Shown: positions 1 through 9,231, numbered from the stretch's first letter. The stretch: 59,615 nucleotides of DNA from CAWBJO01 sp963789175 (GCA_963789175.1 CAWBJO010000010.1:1-59615); one strand, 5' to 3'. Notes: generated by a model not told the origin, from the letters alone. A program made the numbers and translations.

Positions 1-585
1 CCTCATAGTCCCAATACATTAGCTTGATCGTTGTTCCGCTGGTCGGGAATGCGGGTAGCTTCAGCTGAACGGCGCCGCTTCCGTCCCGCCTTGGGAATGG
101 TCAAACACAACCCCCCCCCCCGGGGTCCTTTCGGTACATCAATACGTGCGGACATCCCCTACCGTGCGCCTTGGCATGGATGGTTCGAGCACGCGGCACG
201 AACCTGGGGCGTGTTCATCGCCCGCAATTCCAATGTGAAGCCGAGCAGTACTTCCTTGAGCTTGGCGGTCGTTTTGAGATCCAGAGCTCAATCGCCAATG
301 AAAGCCTCTTGGAGGCGATCATGTTTGGTCTTGAGGGAAGTCGACAGGAACCTATACTGACAGCAACGGCCCGCGAGCGAGAACTGATACGCTTCTGCAT
401 ACTCCGTGCCGATATACTGTCCGTTACAGACAAACTCAGATGATGTTCCTGTTGGCCGCCGGCCCCTCGTTGGGGTTCGATCAGTGGTGCTTTAGTCTCA
501 TGCTCTTTCGCGCGCACGGTACAATTGTCTAGCTCGCGCTGGCCGCCAGGCAGTTAAGCTACACATTTCTGTTGCATCCAACATC
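1..585. other. No convincing gene; contains a C11 tract
   Basis: I find no gene I can defend here. Open frames of about 90-110 codons exist (for example 171-443 on the plus strand), but they lack a convincing ribosome binding site or recognisable motifs. Positions 111-121 are an uninterrupted run of eleven C followed by GGGG, a tract prone to slippage and sequencing error, so a frameshifted gene remnant across it cannot be excluded. Confidence 0.4.
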
Positions 586-610
586 GGAACCAACCCGGAG
601 GCGTGTTGTT
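586..610 (+). promoter_or_regulatory. Candidate EcfG (general stress) promoter for the DUF892 gene
   Basis: GGAAC at 586-590 and TGTT at 607-610 are separated by 16 bp. The published alphaproteobacterial EcfG consensus is GGAAC, 16-17 bp, CGTT, so the -10 element differs at one position. The site lies 37 bp before the start codon at 648. The same TGTT variant occurs upstream of two other genes in this window. Confidence 0.55.
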
Positions 611-647
611 GGTACCCTTGATTAATACAATCATATAGGAGTTAGCG

Positions 648-1154
648 ATGGCGAATGCAGAGGAAAGACTGCTGCAATGGCTGCGGGACGCCCATGCTGC
701 CGAAGAACAGGCGGAAACGATGCTGACCGGAATGGTGGAGCGACTGAAGAACTATCCGAAACTGCGGGCGCGCATCAAGAAACACATCACCGAGACGCGC
801 AGACAGGCGAGGCTGGTAAAAAGCTGCATCAAGCGTCGTAACGGCTCGACATCGCTTATCAAGGACACCGGGGGAAAGCTGTTGGCAACCGGTCAGGCGT
901 TGAGCGGAATGTTCGTAGGCGATGAAGTCATGAAGGGTTCGCTGGCCTCCTATGCCTTCGAGGCAATGGAAATCGCCTCATATACCATTCTGATCCGGAC
1001 TGCGAATCACGTCGGGGACCGTGAGACGGCCCGGATTTGCAAGGAAATCCTGAAAGAGGAAAAAGCTATGGCCAGCTGGCTCGAAAAGAACATGCCGGCG
1101 TTGACCCAGCAATACCTTCGTCGCGAAGAAAAAGGTCTAGTCGCCAAGCACTAG
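648..1154 (+). CDS. DUF892 (YciE/YciF-type) ferritin-like protein
   Basis: This 168-residue, mostly helical protein reads like the DUF892 family of four-helix-bundle, ferritin-like proteins. The first helix carries the acidic HAAEEQ segment near residues 15-20, and acidic/His residues recur in later helices (ITETRRQ, FEAMEIASY), as expected for a diiron carboxylate site. Family members are cytoplasmic and widely linked to stress responses; their reaction is poorly defined. The start is an ATG preceded by AGGAG. An EcfG-type promoter lies just upstream, which fits a stress role. Its last codons overlap the 3' end of the opposite-strand gene by 4 bp. Confidence 0.8.
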   Translation: MANAEERLLQWLRDAHAAEEQAETMLTGMVERLKNYPKLRARIKKHITETRRQARLVKSCIKRRNGSTSLIKDTGGKLLATGQALSGMFVGDEVMKGSLASYAFEAMEIASYTILIRTANHVGDRETARICKEILKEEKAMASWLEKNMPALTQQYLRREEKGLVAKH

Positions 1155-1450
1155 CTTTTCGTCGATCCCATACGTAAAGCGGGATCGCCGATTCTGGCAA
1201 TCAACTCAGCAATCGCTAGAGCCTGATTGCTCGAGAGGCCGTTCCTGTTGAGGCTTCCAAACTGCTGGACATAGACATAGGCAAGAGCAATGCCCTCAGC
1301 GTCCCTCACCACAAGGTGACCGCCCTCCGTACTTTCGACCGACCATGGTCCGGGGAACAATGCCGAACTTCCCTGTGCGACGTCGACCGCGACGGATTGA
1401 ATAGCCGCCATATCACCGGATATGTCGCCTAAGCTCGGTTTGAGGTTCAT
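1151..1450 (-). CDS. Small hypothetical protein, probable EcfG regulon
   Basis: This is a 99-residue protein of unknown function with no signal peptide or membrane segment. The central part (GPWSVESTEGGHLVVRDAEG and what follows) looks like a small beta fold followed by a helix, a pattern I associate with short uncharacterised rhizobial proteins. The frame is open from 1474, but the start at 1450 is preferred because an EcfG promoter has its -10 at 1486-1489, so transcription would begin near 1480. It converges on the DUF892 gene with a 4-bp overlap. Confidence 0.6.
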   Translation of the reverse strand: MNLKPSLGDISGDMAAIQSVAVDVAQGSSALFPGPWSVESTEGGHLVVRDAEGIALAYVYVQQFGSLNRNGLSSNQALAIAELIARIGDPALRMGSTKS

Positions 1451-1477
1451 GGTTTCGCTCTTTGGAATGGACACCGC

Positions 1478-1738
1478 TCACTCAGAACGAGAGACAGTCT
1501 TACGCGTTCCAAATGCGCGCCAGATTTTTTTTAAGACGCCCCCGTAACTGAATGTATTCCCCGCGACACCGGACACCTTCAGATCTGCCTCGGTACTATC
1601 GGCCATTTTTTGGTACGATAAGGCCATCTCCTCGAAGACCGCTTTTGCCTGGGTTGAAGACATCTCCGCTGCGAGGTCTCGCGCCTCTGCCGCCCGAGCT
1701 CTCCACAGAGCTATTTGAACGCGCAATCCATGTTCCAC
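1478..1738 (-). CDS. Small hypothetical helical protein
   Basis: This is an 86-residue protein with an alanine- and glutamate-rich N-terminal helix (ALWRARAAEARDLAAEM) and a basic C-terminus. It resembles many short stress-associated rhizobial proteins of unknown function. It lies directly upstream of the 99-residue gene on the same strand, and the promoter of that gene overlaps its 3' end. A GGAAC box sits upstream of its start (complement of 1785-1789), but the matching -10 element is poor, so I do not call a promoter. Function unknown. Confidence 0.5.
   Translation of the reverse strand: MEHGLRVQIALWRARAAEARDLAAEMSSTQAKAVFEEMALSYQKMADSTEADLKVSGVAGNTFSYGGVLKKIWRAFGTRKTVSRSE
1486..1510 (-). 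promoter_or_regulatory. Consensus EcfG promoter for the gene starting at 1450
   Basis: On the minus strand GGAAC (complement of 1506-1510), a 16-bp spacer and CGTT (complement of 1486-1489) form a full match to the EcfG consensus. The predicted RNA start near 1480 gives a leader of about 30 nt to the start codon at 1450. Confidence 0.7.
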
Positions 1739-1893
1739 TAATCATCTCCCATGTTCAGTGGTCGAAGTTCACCTCGCTCGTTTTGTTCCAGCAAATTCAC
1801 AAAACGATCGGCTCAACGTCGTCGCGCGCACACCATTTACTCATTGAGCTCAGATGGCTCACGTATGGTGCTGACTTTGCTTCGCAAGAAGCT

Positions 1894-1918
1894 GGAACCA
1901 AGTGTGAAAATTCACGTT
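1894..1918 (+). promoter_or_regulatory. Consensus EcfG promoter for the glycosyltransferase-glf operon
   Basis: GGAAC at 1894-1898, 16 bp, then CGTT at 1915-1918: a full match to the EcfG consensus. The start codon at 1949 follows 30 bp downstream. This supports the later start for the glycosyltransferase over the longer frame open from 1751. Confidence 0.7.
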
Positions 1919-1948
1919 GCTTTGGTCTTAGCACTCCAGAAAGACCCC

Positions 1949-3106
1949 ATGTCCCTTTCCAGAAGATCGCTTGTCTGCTTTTCTCATCTGCGCTGGAATT
2001 TCGTGTGGCAGCGTCCTCAGCATTTGCTTTCCCGTGCGGCAAGTGACTTCGATGTCATGTTCGTCGAAGAGCCTGAATTTCGAGACGGCGTTCGCTCCCA
2101 CATTCAATGGCGGACGGAACCTCCCGGCGTTCGCGTTGGAGTCCCGATTCTACCGAGCGGCGGGACGCCGTCTGCCGCGACGCTGATGCAGCGGAATCTC
2201 GTCGCTAACGCCATTGGTGGACAAAGATCGCCGGTGCTTTGGTATTACACTCCCATGGCATTGCCGATTTCGCGGCAGCTCGTCGTGGATGCCCGGGTCT
2301 ACGACAATATGGATGAGCTGTCGGCTTTCCGCGGCGCATCGCCGAGACTCATCTCGCTCGAACGCCAATTGTTAGGAATGTCCGACGTCGTATTCGTGGG
2401 AGGCCAGAGCCTTTACGAGGTGAAGCAGTCCAGACATGCGAACATCCACTGCTTTCCGAGCAGCATCGACGTCAAGCATTTCGGCAAAGCCAGGCTTGCT
2501 CTTGACGACCCAGGCGACCAGAAGCATATCCCGCATCCGCGATTGGGGTTCTTCGGCGTCATCGACGAACGGTTCGACGCCGGCCTCCTGGCGAGCGCAG
2601 CGCGATTGCGTCCCGACTGGCACTTCGTCATGGTCGGCCCGGTTGTGAAGATCGACGTCGCCGATTTGCCGCGCCTTACCAACATTCATTGGCTGGGGCA
2701 GAAAAAGTACGACGAGCTCCCAGCTTACCTCGCCGGCTGGGACTTGGGACTCATGCCATTCGCTTTGAACGAATCCACGCGCTTCATCAGCCCGACCAAG
2801 ACTCCAGAGTTTCTCGCCGCCGGCCTGGGTGTGGTGTCGACAGCCATTCGCGATGTCGTCCGGCCCTACGGCGAACTCGGGCTCGTTCGCATTGCCGAGG
2901 GGGCCGAAAGCTTCGTGCGGCATGCAGCAGAGGCCCTGGAAGGGCCGCGTACCCCCTGGCTCCGCAAGGTCGACTCATTCCTTGCCGGGAACTCGTGGAA
3001 TCTCACCTGGCAGCGGATGCGATCCGAGATCGAGAAGGTTCTGACGCGGCGCATGCTGAACCTTTCGCATCCCAAGGCGGCAGAAAGCGAGCGGGCCCGT
3101 GTTTGA
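1949..3106 (+). CDS. Glycosyltransferase (GT-B, family-1-like)
   Basis: This 385-residue protein begins SRRSLVCFSHLRWNFVWQRP and has the two-Rossmann layout of GT-B glycosyltransferases. The C-terminal half has the usual nucleotide-sugar side, including a KTPEFLAAGLGVVST segment in place of the EAMA-type motif. It overlaps the next gene, UDP-galactopyranose mutase, by 8 bp, so the donor is probably UDP-galactofuranose; that is inference from context. The ATG at 1949 is chosen because an EcfG promoter ends at 1918. It probably acts on a surface or storage glycan made under stress. Confidence 0.8.
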   Translation: MSLSRRSLVCFSHLRWNFVWQRPQHLLSRAASDFDVMFVEEPEFRDGVRSHIQWRTEPPGVRVGVPILPSGGTPSAATLMQRNLVANAIGGQRSPVLWYYTPMALPISRQLVVDARVYDNMDELSAFRGASPRLISLERQLLGMSDVVFVGGQSLYEVKQSRHANIHCFPSSIDVKHFGKARLALDDPGDQKHIPHPRLGFFGVIDERFDAGLLASAARLRPDWHFVMVGPVVKIDVADLPRLTNIHWLGQKKYDELPAYLAGWDLGLMPFALNESTRFISPTKTPEFLAAGLGVVSTAIRDVVRPYGELGLVRIAEGAESFVRHAAEALEGPRTPWLRKVDSFLAGNSWNLTWQRMRSEIEKVLTRRMLNLSHPKAAESERARV

Positions 3107-4232
3107 CTGGCTGATCGTCGGTGCCGGATTTGCCGGAAGTGTGATCGCCCGCGAGATCGCTACCCGCCGCGACGAGAGCGTTGTGCTGATCGATCGCCGA
3201 CCCCACATCGGCGGCAACGCATACGACCACTACGACGATTCGGGCGTTCTCATCCATCGCTATGGGCCGCATATCTTTCACACCAACTCGGAGATGATCT
3301 TCAATCATCTCTCGCAGTTCACGGAGTGGCGATTCTACGAGCATCGGGTCCTGGCGCAGGTAGACGGACAGCTCCTCCCCATCCCAATCAATCTTGATAC
3401 CGTCAACAAGCTCTATGGGTTGTCGTTGACGTCGGAGGAGATGGAGGGCTGGCTCGCCGCGCGGGCGGAAAAGCTGCCAGAGATAAGAACCTCCGAAGAC
3501 GTTGTCGTCAGCAAAATCGGGCGTGACCTCTACGAGAAGTTCTTTCGGGGCTATACGAAAAAGCAATGGGGCGTATATCCAACCGAGCTCGACAAGTCGG
3601 TCACGGCGCGCGTCCCGACACGCACCAACCGCGACGACCGCTACTTCTCCGACAGCTACCAGTTCATGCCGAAGCATGGATATACACGTCTCTTCGAACA
3701 CATGCTCGACCACCCCAATATTAAGGTCATGCTTCAGACCGACCATCTGGAAGTTAAGCATCGCATCCCGCATCGGCGCACGATCTATACCGGGCCGATC
3801 GATGAATATTTCGGATACCGCCTCGGCCGGCTCCCTTATCGATCGCTTCAGTTCGAACACGTCTCGCTCAACAAGGAATGGCACCAGCCGGTCGCGGTGG
3901 TGAACTATCCGCAGACCGAAGACTATACGCGGGTGACCGAATACAAGCACCTGACGGGGCAGACCCATCCTGGGACGAGCATCACCTACGAGTATCCGAG
4001 CGACAAGGGGGATCCCTATTATCCGGTCCCCAACGCTCAGAACGAGCAGCTCTTCAAGCGCTACGAAGCGTTGGCTGCGGAGGTGGCGGACGTCTGGTTC
4101 GTCGGCAGGCTCGCCACCTACCGCTACTACAATATGGACCAGGTCGTCGGCCAAGCGCTCGCGACGTTCAAGCGCATCGACGCAGCCGTGCCGTGCGGTG
4201 CGCCCATGAAGGCTCAAAAGGCCTTCGCATAG
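3099..4232 (+). CDS. glf: UDP-galactopyranose mutase
   Basis: This 377-residue flavoenzyme interconverts UDP-galactopyranose and UDP-galactofuranose in the cytoplasm. The N-terminus carries the FAD-binding VGAGFAGSVIAREIA motif, followed by the family signatures GGNAYDHYD, RYGPHIFHTNS and FFRGYTKKQWG, and the C-terminal FAD-contacting RYYNMDQV. The length matches bacterial Glf proteins. It starts with GTG inside the end of the glycosyltransferase gene (8-bp overlap), so the two are translationally coupled. The pairing suggests that galactofuranose is made and transferred by this operon. Confidence 0.93.
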   Translation: MFDWLIVGAGFAGSVIAREIATRRDESVVLIDRRPHIGGNAYDHYDDSGVLIHRYGPHIFHTNSEMIFNHLSQFTEWRFYEHRVLAQVDGQLLPIPINLDTVNKLYGLSLTSEEMEGWLAARAEKLPEIRTSEDVVVSKIGRDLYEKFFRGYTKKQWGVYPTELDKSVTARVPTRTNRDDRYFSDSYQFMPKHGYTRLFEHMLDHPNIKVMLQTDHLEVKHRIPHRRTIYTGPIDEYFGYRLGRLPYRSLQFEHVSLNKEWHQPVAVVNYPQTEDYTRVTEYKHLTGQTHPGTSITYEYPSDKGDPYYPVPNAQNEQLFKRYEALAAEVADVWFVGRLATYRYYNMDQVVGQALATFKRIDAAVPCGAPMKAQKAFA

Positions 4233-4246
4233 GAGTCCATCTTCAT

Positions 4247-6493
4247 ATGACTGCCAATCGAGGCGAGCTCGAAGTCTGGGGCGGTGTCGAATGCACAGTC
4301 GTCCGTATCGGCGAGTCGTGGCGCAATCAGCTCGAAGAGACGGGCCATCTCGCTCGCGAGGACGACATCGCGCTTATCGCATCTCTAGGCATCCGGCGTA
4401 TTCGATATCCGATCCTGTGGGAAATAGTATCGCCGGAATCTCCCGACCGATACAATTGGGAATGGTGCGATCGGCGGCTGGCGCTCTTGCGCGAGGCTGG
4501 AATCGATGTGATCGCCGGTCTCGTTCATCATGGAAGTGGGCCCCGCTATACGAACCTCCTCGATCCTCGTTTTCCCAAATTGCTCGCGAGCCATGCACGG
4601 GCGGTTGCAACGCGCTATCCCTGGATCCGGCATTTCACCCCGGTAAACGAACCGCTCACGACTGCGCGGTTCAGCTGCCTCTATGGCCACTGGTATCCGC
4701 ATCGCACTATTTCCGCGGATTTCCTGCGCGCGGTGTTCCACCAATGCAAGGCCACCGCACTCGCCATGCGCGCCATCAGAGAGCTGCGTCCCGATGCTCT
4801 CCTGGTGCAGACCGAAGACCTTGGACGCACGTTCAGCACCCCGTGCCTCGCATACCAGGCAGACTATGAAAACGAACGGCGATGGCTCGGCTTCGACCTT
4901 CTTCTCGGGCGCGTTGGGCCCCAGCATCGATTCTGGAGGGCCCTCATCAAAGCGGGGATCGCTCCTGCCGAGTTAGAGTTCATGCAGGCGAGCTCATGCC
5001 GCGTCGACCTCCTAGGCGCCAACCACTACCCGACGAGCGAACGGTATCTCGACGAAGACCTCGAGCGGTATCCGCTTCACTTCCACGGCGGCAACGGACG
5101 GCACCGCTATGCCGACGTCGAAGCCATCCGCATCGACTTGCCACCGAACCATCTGGGGCCGCGTGCGCGGTTCAGGGAGGCCTGGGACCGGTACGGCCTC
5201 CCAATCGCGGTGACCGAAATCCAGCACGGCTGCAGCCGCGACGACCAGCTGCGCTGGTTTCACGGCGTCGTCGCCGCCGTCCGGGGTCTGCGCAAAGAAC
5301 GAGTAGACGTACGCGCCGTTACGGCCTGGGCATTGTTCGGAGCAAAGGATTGGAACACGCTTTTGACCGAGCGGCAGCGTCATTATGAGCCAGGCGCATT
5401 CGATGTGCGAGGGCCTCGCCCGCGCCGGACGGCCATCGCATACGAGCTTGAAAATCTGGCGAGACATGGGCGCTTCGCGCATCCAGCCGCGAGTGGTCCC
5501 GGCTGGTGGAAAAGGAGCGACCGCTTCTATGGCTCGTCATCGGCTAGGATGCCGTCCCGACGCCACAATAGGCGTCCGATCCTGATCATAGGCGATGACC
5601 CTGTGCTGTCAGAAAGCCTAGGCCGAGTCGCCGCCCAACGCGGCACCACCCTCCTCCAGATATCCGAAGATCGTTCTTCCGATCCGCACGCCGAAATTGG
5701 CGCCGTCATCGCCGAGCATCGCCCTTGGGCGGTTTTGAGTGCCATGAGCGGCCAGAGAGTTCCGAACATTCTCGCTCAACTGATCGAAATCTGCGACGCG
5801 AAAAGAATTCGGCTGGCGCATTGCTCGACAAGCCGGGTCTTCGGAGCCGCCGGTCGCGAATCCTTTGGCGAAAGCATCACACCCTCGCCTCACGAAGCAG
5901 AGATGGCTCATCTCCTGGATGCCGAACGGAACTTGCGCTCACTGGCTCCCGATGCCCTCCTTCTTCGCCACGGCCCGTTGTTCTGGGCCGGCCAGTCCGG
6001 AAACGAGCTTCTGGAGACCATCAGTGGTTGGGGTCCGTCATCAGAATTCCTGATGCCGGCCACGTATGCTCCCGACTTCGTCCATGCCGCTCTCGACCTG
6101 ATCTGCGACGCTGAGCGTGGTGTCTGGCATCTCGCCCAAAGCGAGCCGGTAAGCTGGGAAGAAATCGGTTCCCTGGCGGAACGATTGGACCTCGGGGCGC
6201 CAGGATGCCGAAATCGAGCTTTCGACGCAGCCGCACTCGTGTCTGAACGCGGCACCATTATGCCCTCCTTCGTGAGCGCGTTCGAGCGCTTTGCCGGGGC
6301 GATGAAAAAGTTGCTCGAGCCGTGCAGGCCGTCTCACGCCGCTCCGACCAAAAGGACACCACGGACCCCGGCACCGTCGACTCCCAATACCTGGGCAATG
6401 AGCACGTCGAACAATGCCAGGGTCGCCGGGTCGTATGCGGCGGAATCTCGGAAAAATTGCAACGTCGAAATGAGCACCCGCCCTTTGCCGTAA
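4247..6493 (+). CDS. Fusion: GH1-like glycosidase + degenerate RfbD-like reductase domain
   Basis: This 748-residue protein joins two folds. Residues 1 to about 420 are a GH1-type TIM barrel with the acid/base motif TPVNEP and a plausible nucleophile in IAVTEIQHG. Residues about 440-690 resemble dTDP-4-dehydrorhamnose reductases (extended SDR), but the glycine-rich loop reads IIGDDPVLSE and no Tyr-x-x-x-Lys pair is visible where it should be (SPHEAEMAHL), so this half looks non-catalytic. It starts 14 bp after glf. The last 50 or so residues lie opposite the GH2 gene and are low-complexity, so the original stop was probably lost. Confidence 0.75.
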   Translation: MTANRGELEVWGGVECTVVRIGESWRNQLEETGHLAREDDIALIASLGIRRIRYPILWEIVSPESPDRYNWEWCDRRLALLREAGIDVIAGLVHHGSGPRYTNLLDPRFPKLLASHARAVATRYPWIRHFTPVNEPLTTARFSCLYGHWYPHRTISADFLRAVFHQCKATALAMRAIRELRPDALLVQTEDLGRTFSTPCLAYQADYENERRWLGFDLLLGRVGPQHRFWRALIKAGIAPAELEFMQASSCRVDLLGANHYPTSERYLDEDLERYPLHFHGGNGRHRYADVEAIRIDLPPNHLGPRARFREAWDRYGLPIAVTEIQHGCSRDDQLRWFHGVVAAVRGLRKERVDVRAVTAWALFGAKDWNTLLTERQRHYEPGAFDVRGPRPRRTAIAYELENLARHGRFAHPAASGPGWWKRSDRFYGSSSARMPSRRHNRRPILIIGDDPVLSESLGRVAAQRGTTLLQISEDRSSDPHAEIGAVIAEHRPWAVLSAMSGQRVPNILAQLIEICDAKRIRLAHCSTSRVFGAAGRESFGESITPSPHEAEMAHLLDAERNLRSLAPDALLLRHGPLFWAGQSGNELLETISGWGPSSEFLMPATYAPDFVHAALDLICDAERGVWHLAQSEPVSWEEIGSLAERLDLGAPGCRNRAFDAAALVSERGTIMPSFVSAFERFAGAMKKLLEPCRPSHAAPTKRTPRTPAPSTPNTWAMSTSNNARVAGSYAAESRKNCNVEMSTRPLP

Positions 6494-9069
6494 GGTCGCT
6501 CGACGACGAGGCCGACAGGCTTGTGGATCCACCCGACGACGAGCCCACTATGCACGCGGCTTTGGAAGTCCATAAGATTGCAGCCGGTGATCACGTAGTC
6601 AGGAATGACGCTGTCGAGAGTTTCGTCAATCAGCGGACCGCCAGGTATGGCTCGGAACCTTCCCGTTCGTCTCAACCAGGCGAAAGAGGAAGCCCAATCG
6701 CCGCGCCACGGCGTATCGTCGCGCTTCCTCACGCGAACCGCTTGCCAGTGCGGGAAAAAAGGATTGAGCGCCATTTCACTGTCGGCCAGCAGCAGAAGCC
6801 GCATGCCGGAGCGCACACGAGCCGCGATTTCGGCATCGTACTCACGAGCAACGATAAGAGACGCGAGCATCGGCGACTCGGCGACGTGATACCCGAGCTC
6901 GCGGAGCGTGTTGCGGAGCTGTGCATTCGGAGACCAGATTTGCCCCGTACCGCGCTCGGGCGTGCGCCGCGGCGGATAGACGGCGATTTCGACAGAGTTC
7001 TTGGCGAGAGTTGAACCATCGATGGCGACTAAACAAAAACGGATCTGCTCGATCTTCGATTCGACCACATGCGGAATTTCGACCTCGACCGAACCGAATT
7101 CATGAATGGTGCCTGGCGCGATGACCGGCAGCTCAAATTTTCCGACAGTCTCGACGACGAGCGCCGTGCCCTGCAGCGGCCGATTTCCGCCATTCGAGAC
7201 GATCATGCCAAGCTTGACGACGTCGCCGCCGCTATAGGACAGACGGGTCCAGCGTGGGATGACGACAACGTCGTCGTTGATGGTATGGAAGTGGTCGTGG
7301 AAGACGCGCGGGTTGCGACACATGTCCAAGAGGCCGTTCGATTCCCAGTGCGTGTCGGTGAAGGCGGTGATCACGTATCCGGCAAGCTCGGGACGCCGCC
7401 GCATCGCCTCGATCTGATACTTCAGGGCCCGGAACTGCTGGCCTTGCGCTGCGCGCACGAAACCGGCCAGATTTCCGAACACGCGGTCGAGACTCCAGTC
7501 GTGAAACCGGTTCTCGACACCATGCGGATACATGATCCCTTCACCCCAGTCGTGACCAGTTTCGAACCACCACGGTTCCTTCCCATCGCTGTCGTGCAAC
7601 TGCTCCGGCTGCGGAAGGCCCCAGTTTCCGAACTCGGAGATAAGTAGGGGCTCCGTGCCCGTCTGCACGGCGTCACCTTCGGGCGAAAACAGCCAGCTTG
7701 GCCGCGCCGCCAGCTGGTCGACAAAGGCATCCCAGGATCTTCGGTTATCGGGAAAGCCGGCATAGAAATGATAGTCAGCGAGATCCGTGACGACGTGAAA
7801 ACTCGGCGACAAGGGAGAGTTGTCGACCACGAGGCGTTCTGTGTCATAGGCCTTGAGCCACTGGTACATGTGCTTCAGCCAGTCGCGATGCTCGGCGTCG
7901 TGTACGAGATCGACGCCCCAGTTCTCGTTGATGATTGTCCAGATGATGATCGATGGATGATGGCAATCGCGATCGACGATACCCTTGAGGGTCGCTTCCT
8001 TGCGGGCTCTTGAGCGGTCGGTCGATATTCCCCCGTTTGGAAGCTCGGTCCAGATGAGAAGGCCGAGCCGGTCGGCGACGTCGTAGTACCGAGGGTCGGG
8101 CGCCTTGATGTGGCAACGCAGGCAGTTCAGCCCCAGCTCCTTCGCCTTCCGGAACTGGTCCTCCAGAAACTCTGTCGACGGAACCGAGCAGATCATGTCA
8201 GGATAGTAGTCTTGGTCGAACGCCCCGCGCAGATAGAGGTGCTCGCCGTTCAGGTAAAGCTTTCCATCCCTGGTCTCGATGGTGCGGAAGCCGAAGGTCT
8301 GCGTCGCACGGTCGATCTCCCGACCCCCGCGTCTGATCACTGCCTGGAGCGTATAGAGATGGGGGGTGGCGGGGGACCAAGGGTTCACCTCGTCGAATTG
8401 AAATACGGCATCGTACTCGGGCTGGCCTTTCTCAACAGGATGCACGCTCTTGAGGATCTCGGTACCCTCGGGAGCCGTCACTGTCAGGTCGAGGACGGAC
8501 AGCTCATCCAATGGGCGGGAGAAAATCACCCGCGCCCGGACCCGACAGTCGCGGAGGCTCGGCCGGATGCGCATACGAGCAATGTGGTCGGGCACTCGCC
8601 GCTCGAGGTAGACCGACTGCCAGATGCCGGACAGCGGCCCATACCAGCTCTGCTTTCCAAACGGAATCTCCGCAAGCGGTGACTCGGGATACTCGTCGAC
8701 GTCGTCAGTCGGGCTTTCGACCTTCACCTTGACCTCATTGCAGCCTGGTATGAGAAAGGGCGTTACGTCGAAGTTGAACGGCAGGAAGCCGCCTTCTTGG
8801 CTGCCGACAAGCTCGCCGTTTATGTAGACATAGGTCGTGTGGAAGACCGCGCCAAAGCGGAGATATATCGAGTGCTTCAGCCATCCGTCGGGCAGTTCAA
8901 AGGTGCGCCGGTAGATGCCGATGCCGCCGCGCGTCCGCAGATCGTCGAACTGCGCCTGCCATGGACCAGGAACCTGGATGGGCCGCACCTTGATGGGCTC
9001 CATCGCACGCTCACTCGTCGAGTGGAGAAACTCCCACGCGCCGTCAAGGCTGATTCGTTCGGATAACAT
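6334..9069 (-). CDS. Glycoside hydrolase family 2 protein (beta-galactosidase/glucuronidase-like)
   Basis: This protein of about 911 residues follows the GH2 layout: N-terminal jelly roll (LDGAWEF, YRRTFELP), immunoglobulin-like domain, TIM barrel, then a long C-terminal extension that looks like a GATase-like domain. The barrel has the acid/base Glu in WTIINENWG near residue 382 and a nucleophile in LLISEFGNWG near residue 479. No signal peptide is seen, so it is probably cytoplasmic. The ATG at 9069 follows a G-rich ribosome site; a GTG six bases upstream is an alternative. It converges on the GH1 fusion with a 160-bp tail overlap. Substrate unknown. Confidence 0.85.
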   Translation of the reverse strand: MLSERISLDGAWEFLHSTSERAMEPIKVRPIQVPGPWQAQFDDLRTRGGIGIYRRTFELPDGWLKHSIYLRFGAVFHTTYVYINGELVGSQEGGFLPFNFDVTPFLIPGCNEVKVKVESPTDDVDEYPESPLAEIPFGKQSWYGPLSGIWQSVYLERRVPDHIARMRIRPSLRDCRVRARVIFSRPLDELSVLDLTVTAPEGTEILKSVHPVEKGQPEYDAVFQFDEVNPWSPATPHLYTLQAVIRRGGREIDRATQTFGFRTIETRDGKLYLNGEHLYLRGAFDQDYYPDMICSVPSTEFLEDQFRKAKELGLNCLRCHIKAPDPRYYDVADRLGLLIWTELPNGGISTDRSRARKEATLKGIVDRDCHHPSIIIWTIINENWGVDLVHDAEHRDWLKHMYQWLKAYDTERLVVDNSPLSPSFHVVTDLADYHFYAGFPDNRRSWDAFVDQLAARPSWLFSPEGDAVQTGTEPLLISEFGNWGLPQPEQLHDSDGKEPWWFETGHDWGEGIMYPHGVENRFHDWSLDRVFGNLAGFVRAAQGQQFRALKYQIEAMRRRPELAGYVITAFTDTHWESNGLLDMCRNPRVFHDHFHTINDDVVVIPRWTRLSYSGGDVVKLGMIVSNGGNRPLQGTALVVETVGKFELPVIAPGTIHEFGSVEVEIPHVVESKIEQIRFCLVAIDGSTLAKNSVEIAVYPPRRTPERGTGQIWSPNAQLRNTLRELGYHVAESPMLASLIVAREYDAEIAARVRSGMRLLLLADSEMALNPFFPHWQAVRVRKRDDTPWRGDWASSFAWLRRTGRFRAIPGGPLIDETLDSVIPDYVITGCNLMDFQSRVHSGLVVGWIHKPVGLVVERPYGKGRVLISTLQFFRDSAAYDPATLALFDVLIAQVLGVDGAGVRGVLLVGAA

Positions 9070-9231
9070 TGACACCCCGCCGCCTGCGAAGGATTCGACT
9101 AATGGGTGTTCAGGGCAGAAATGTGAATCCCAGAGGAGGATAAACAGGGCATCGCGGTAGTACGCAGTTTGATCTTATTACCGGGCCCCTGACAAGCTTG
9201 AGCTGTGCCGTTGTCACGAGTTCCTTCACAA

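Noticed and set aside
1785..1789. EcfG site for the 86-residue gene at 1478-1738
   Set aside because: A GGAAC box is present, but no CGTT or TGTT lies 16-17 bp after it.
3003..4217. Long minus-strand frame opposite glf
   Set aside because: It is the mirror of a strongly supported gene and has no protein-like motifs; high GC makes such frames common.
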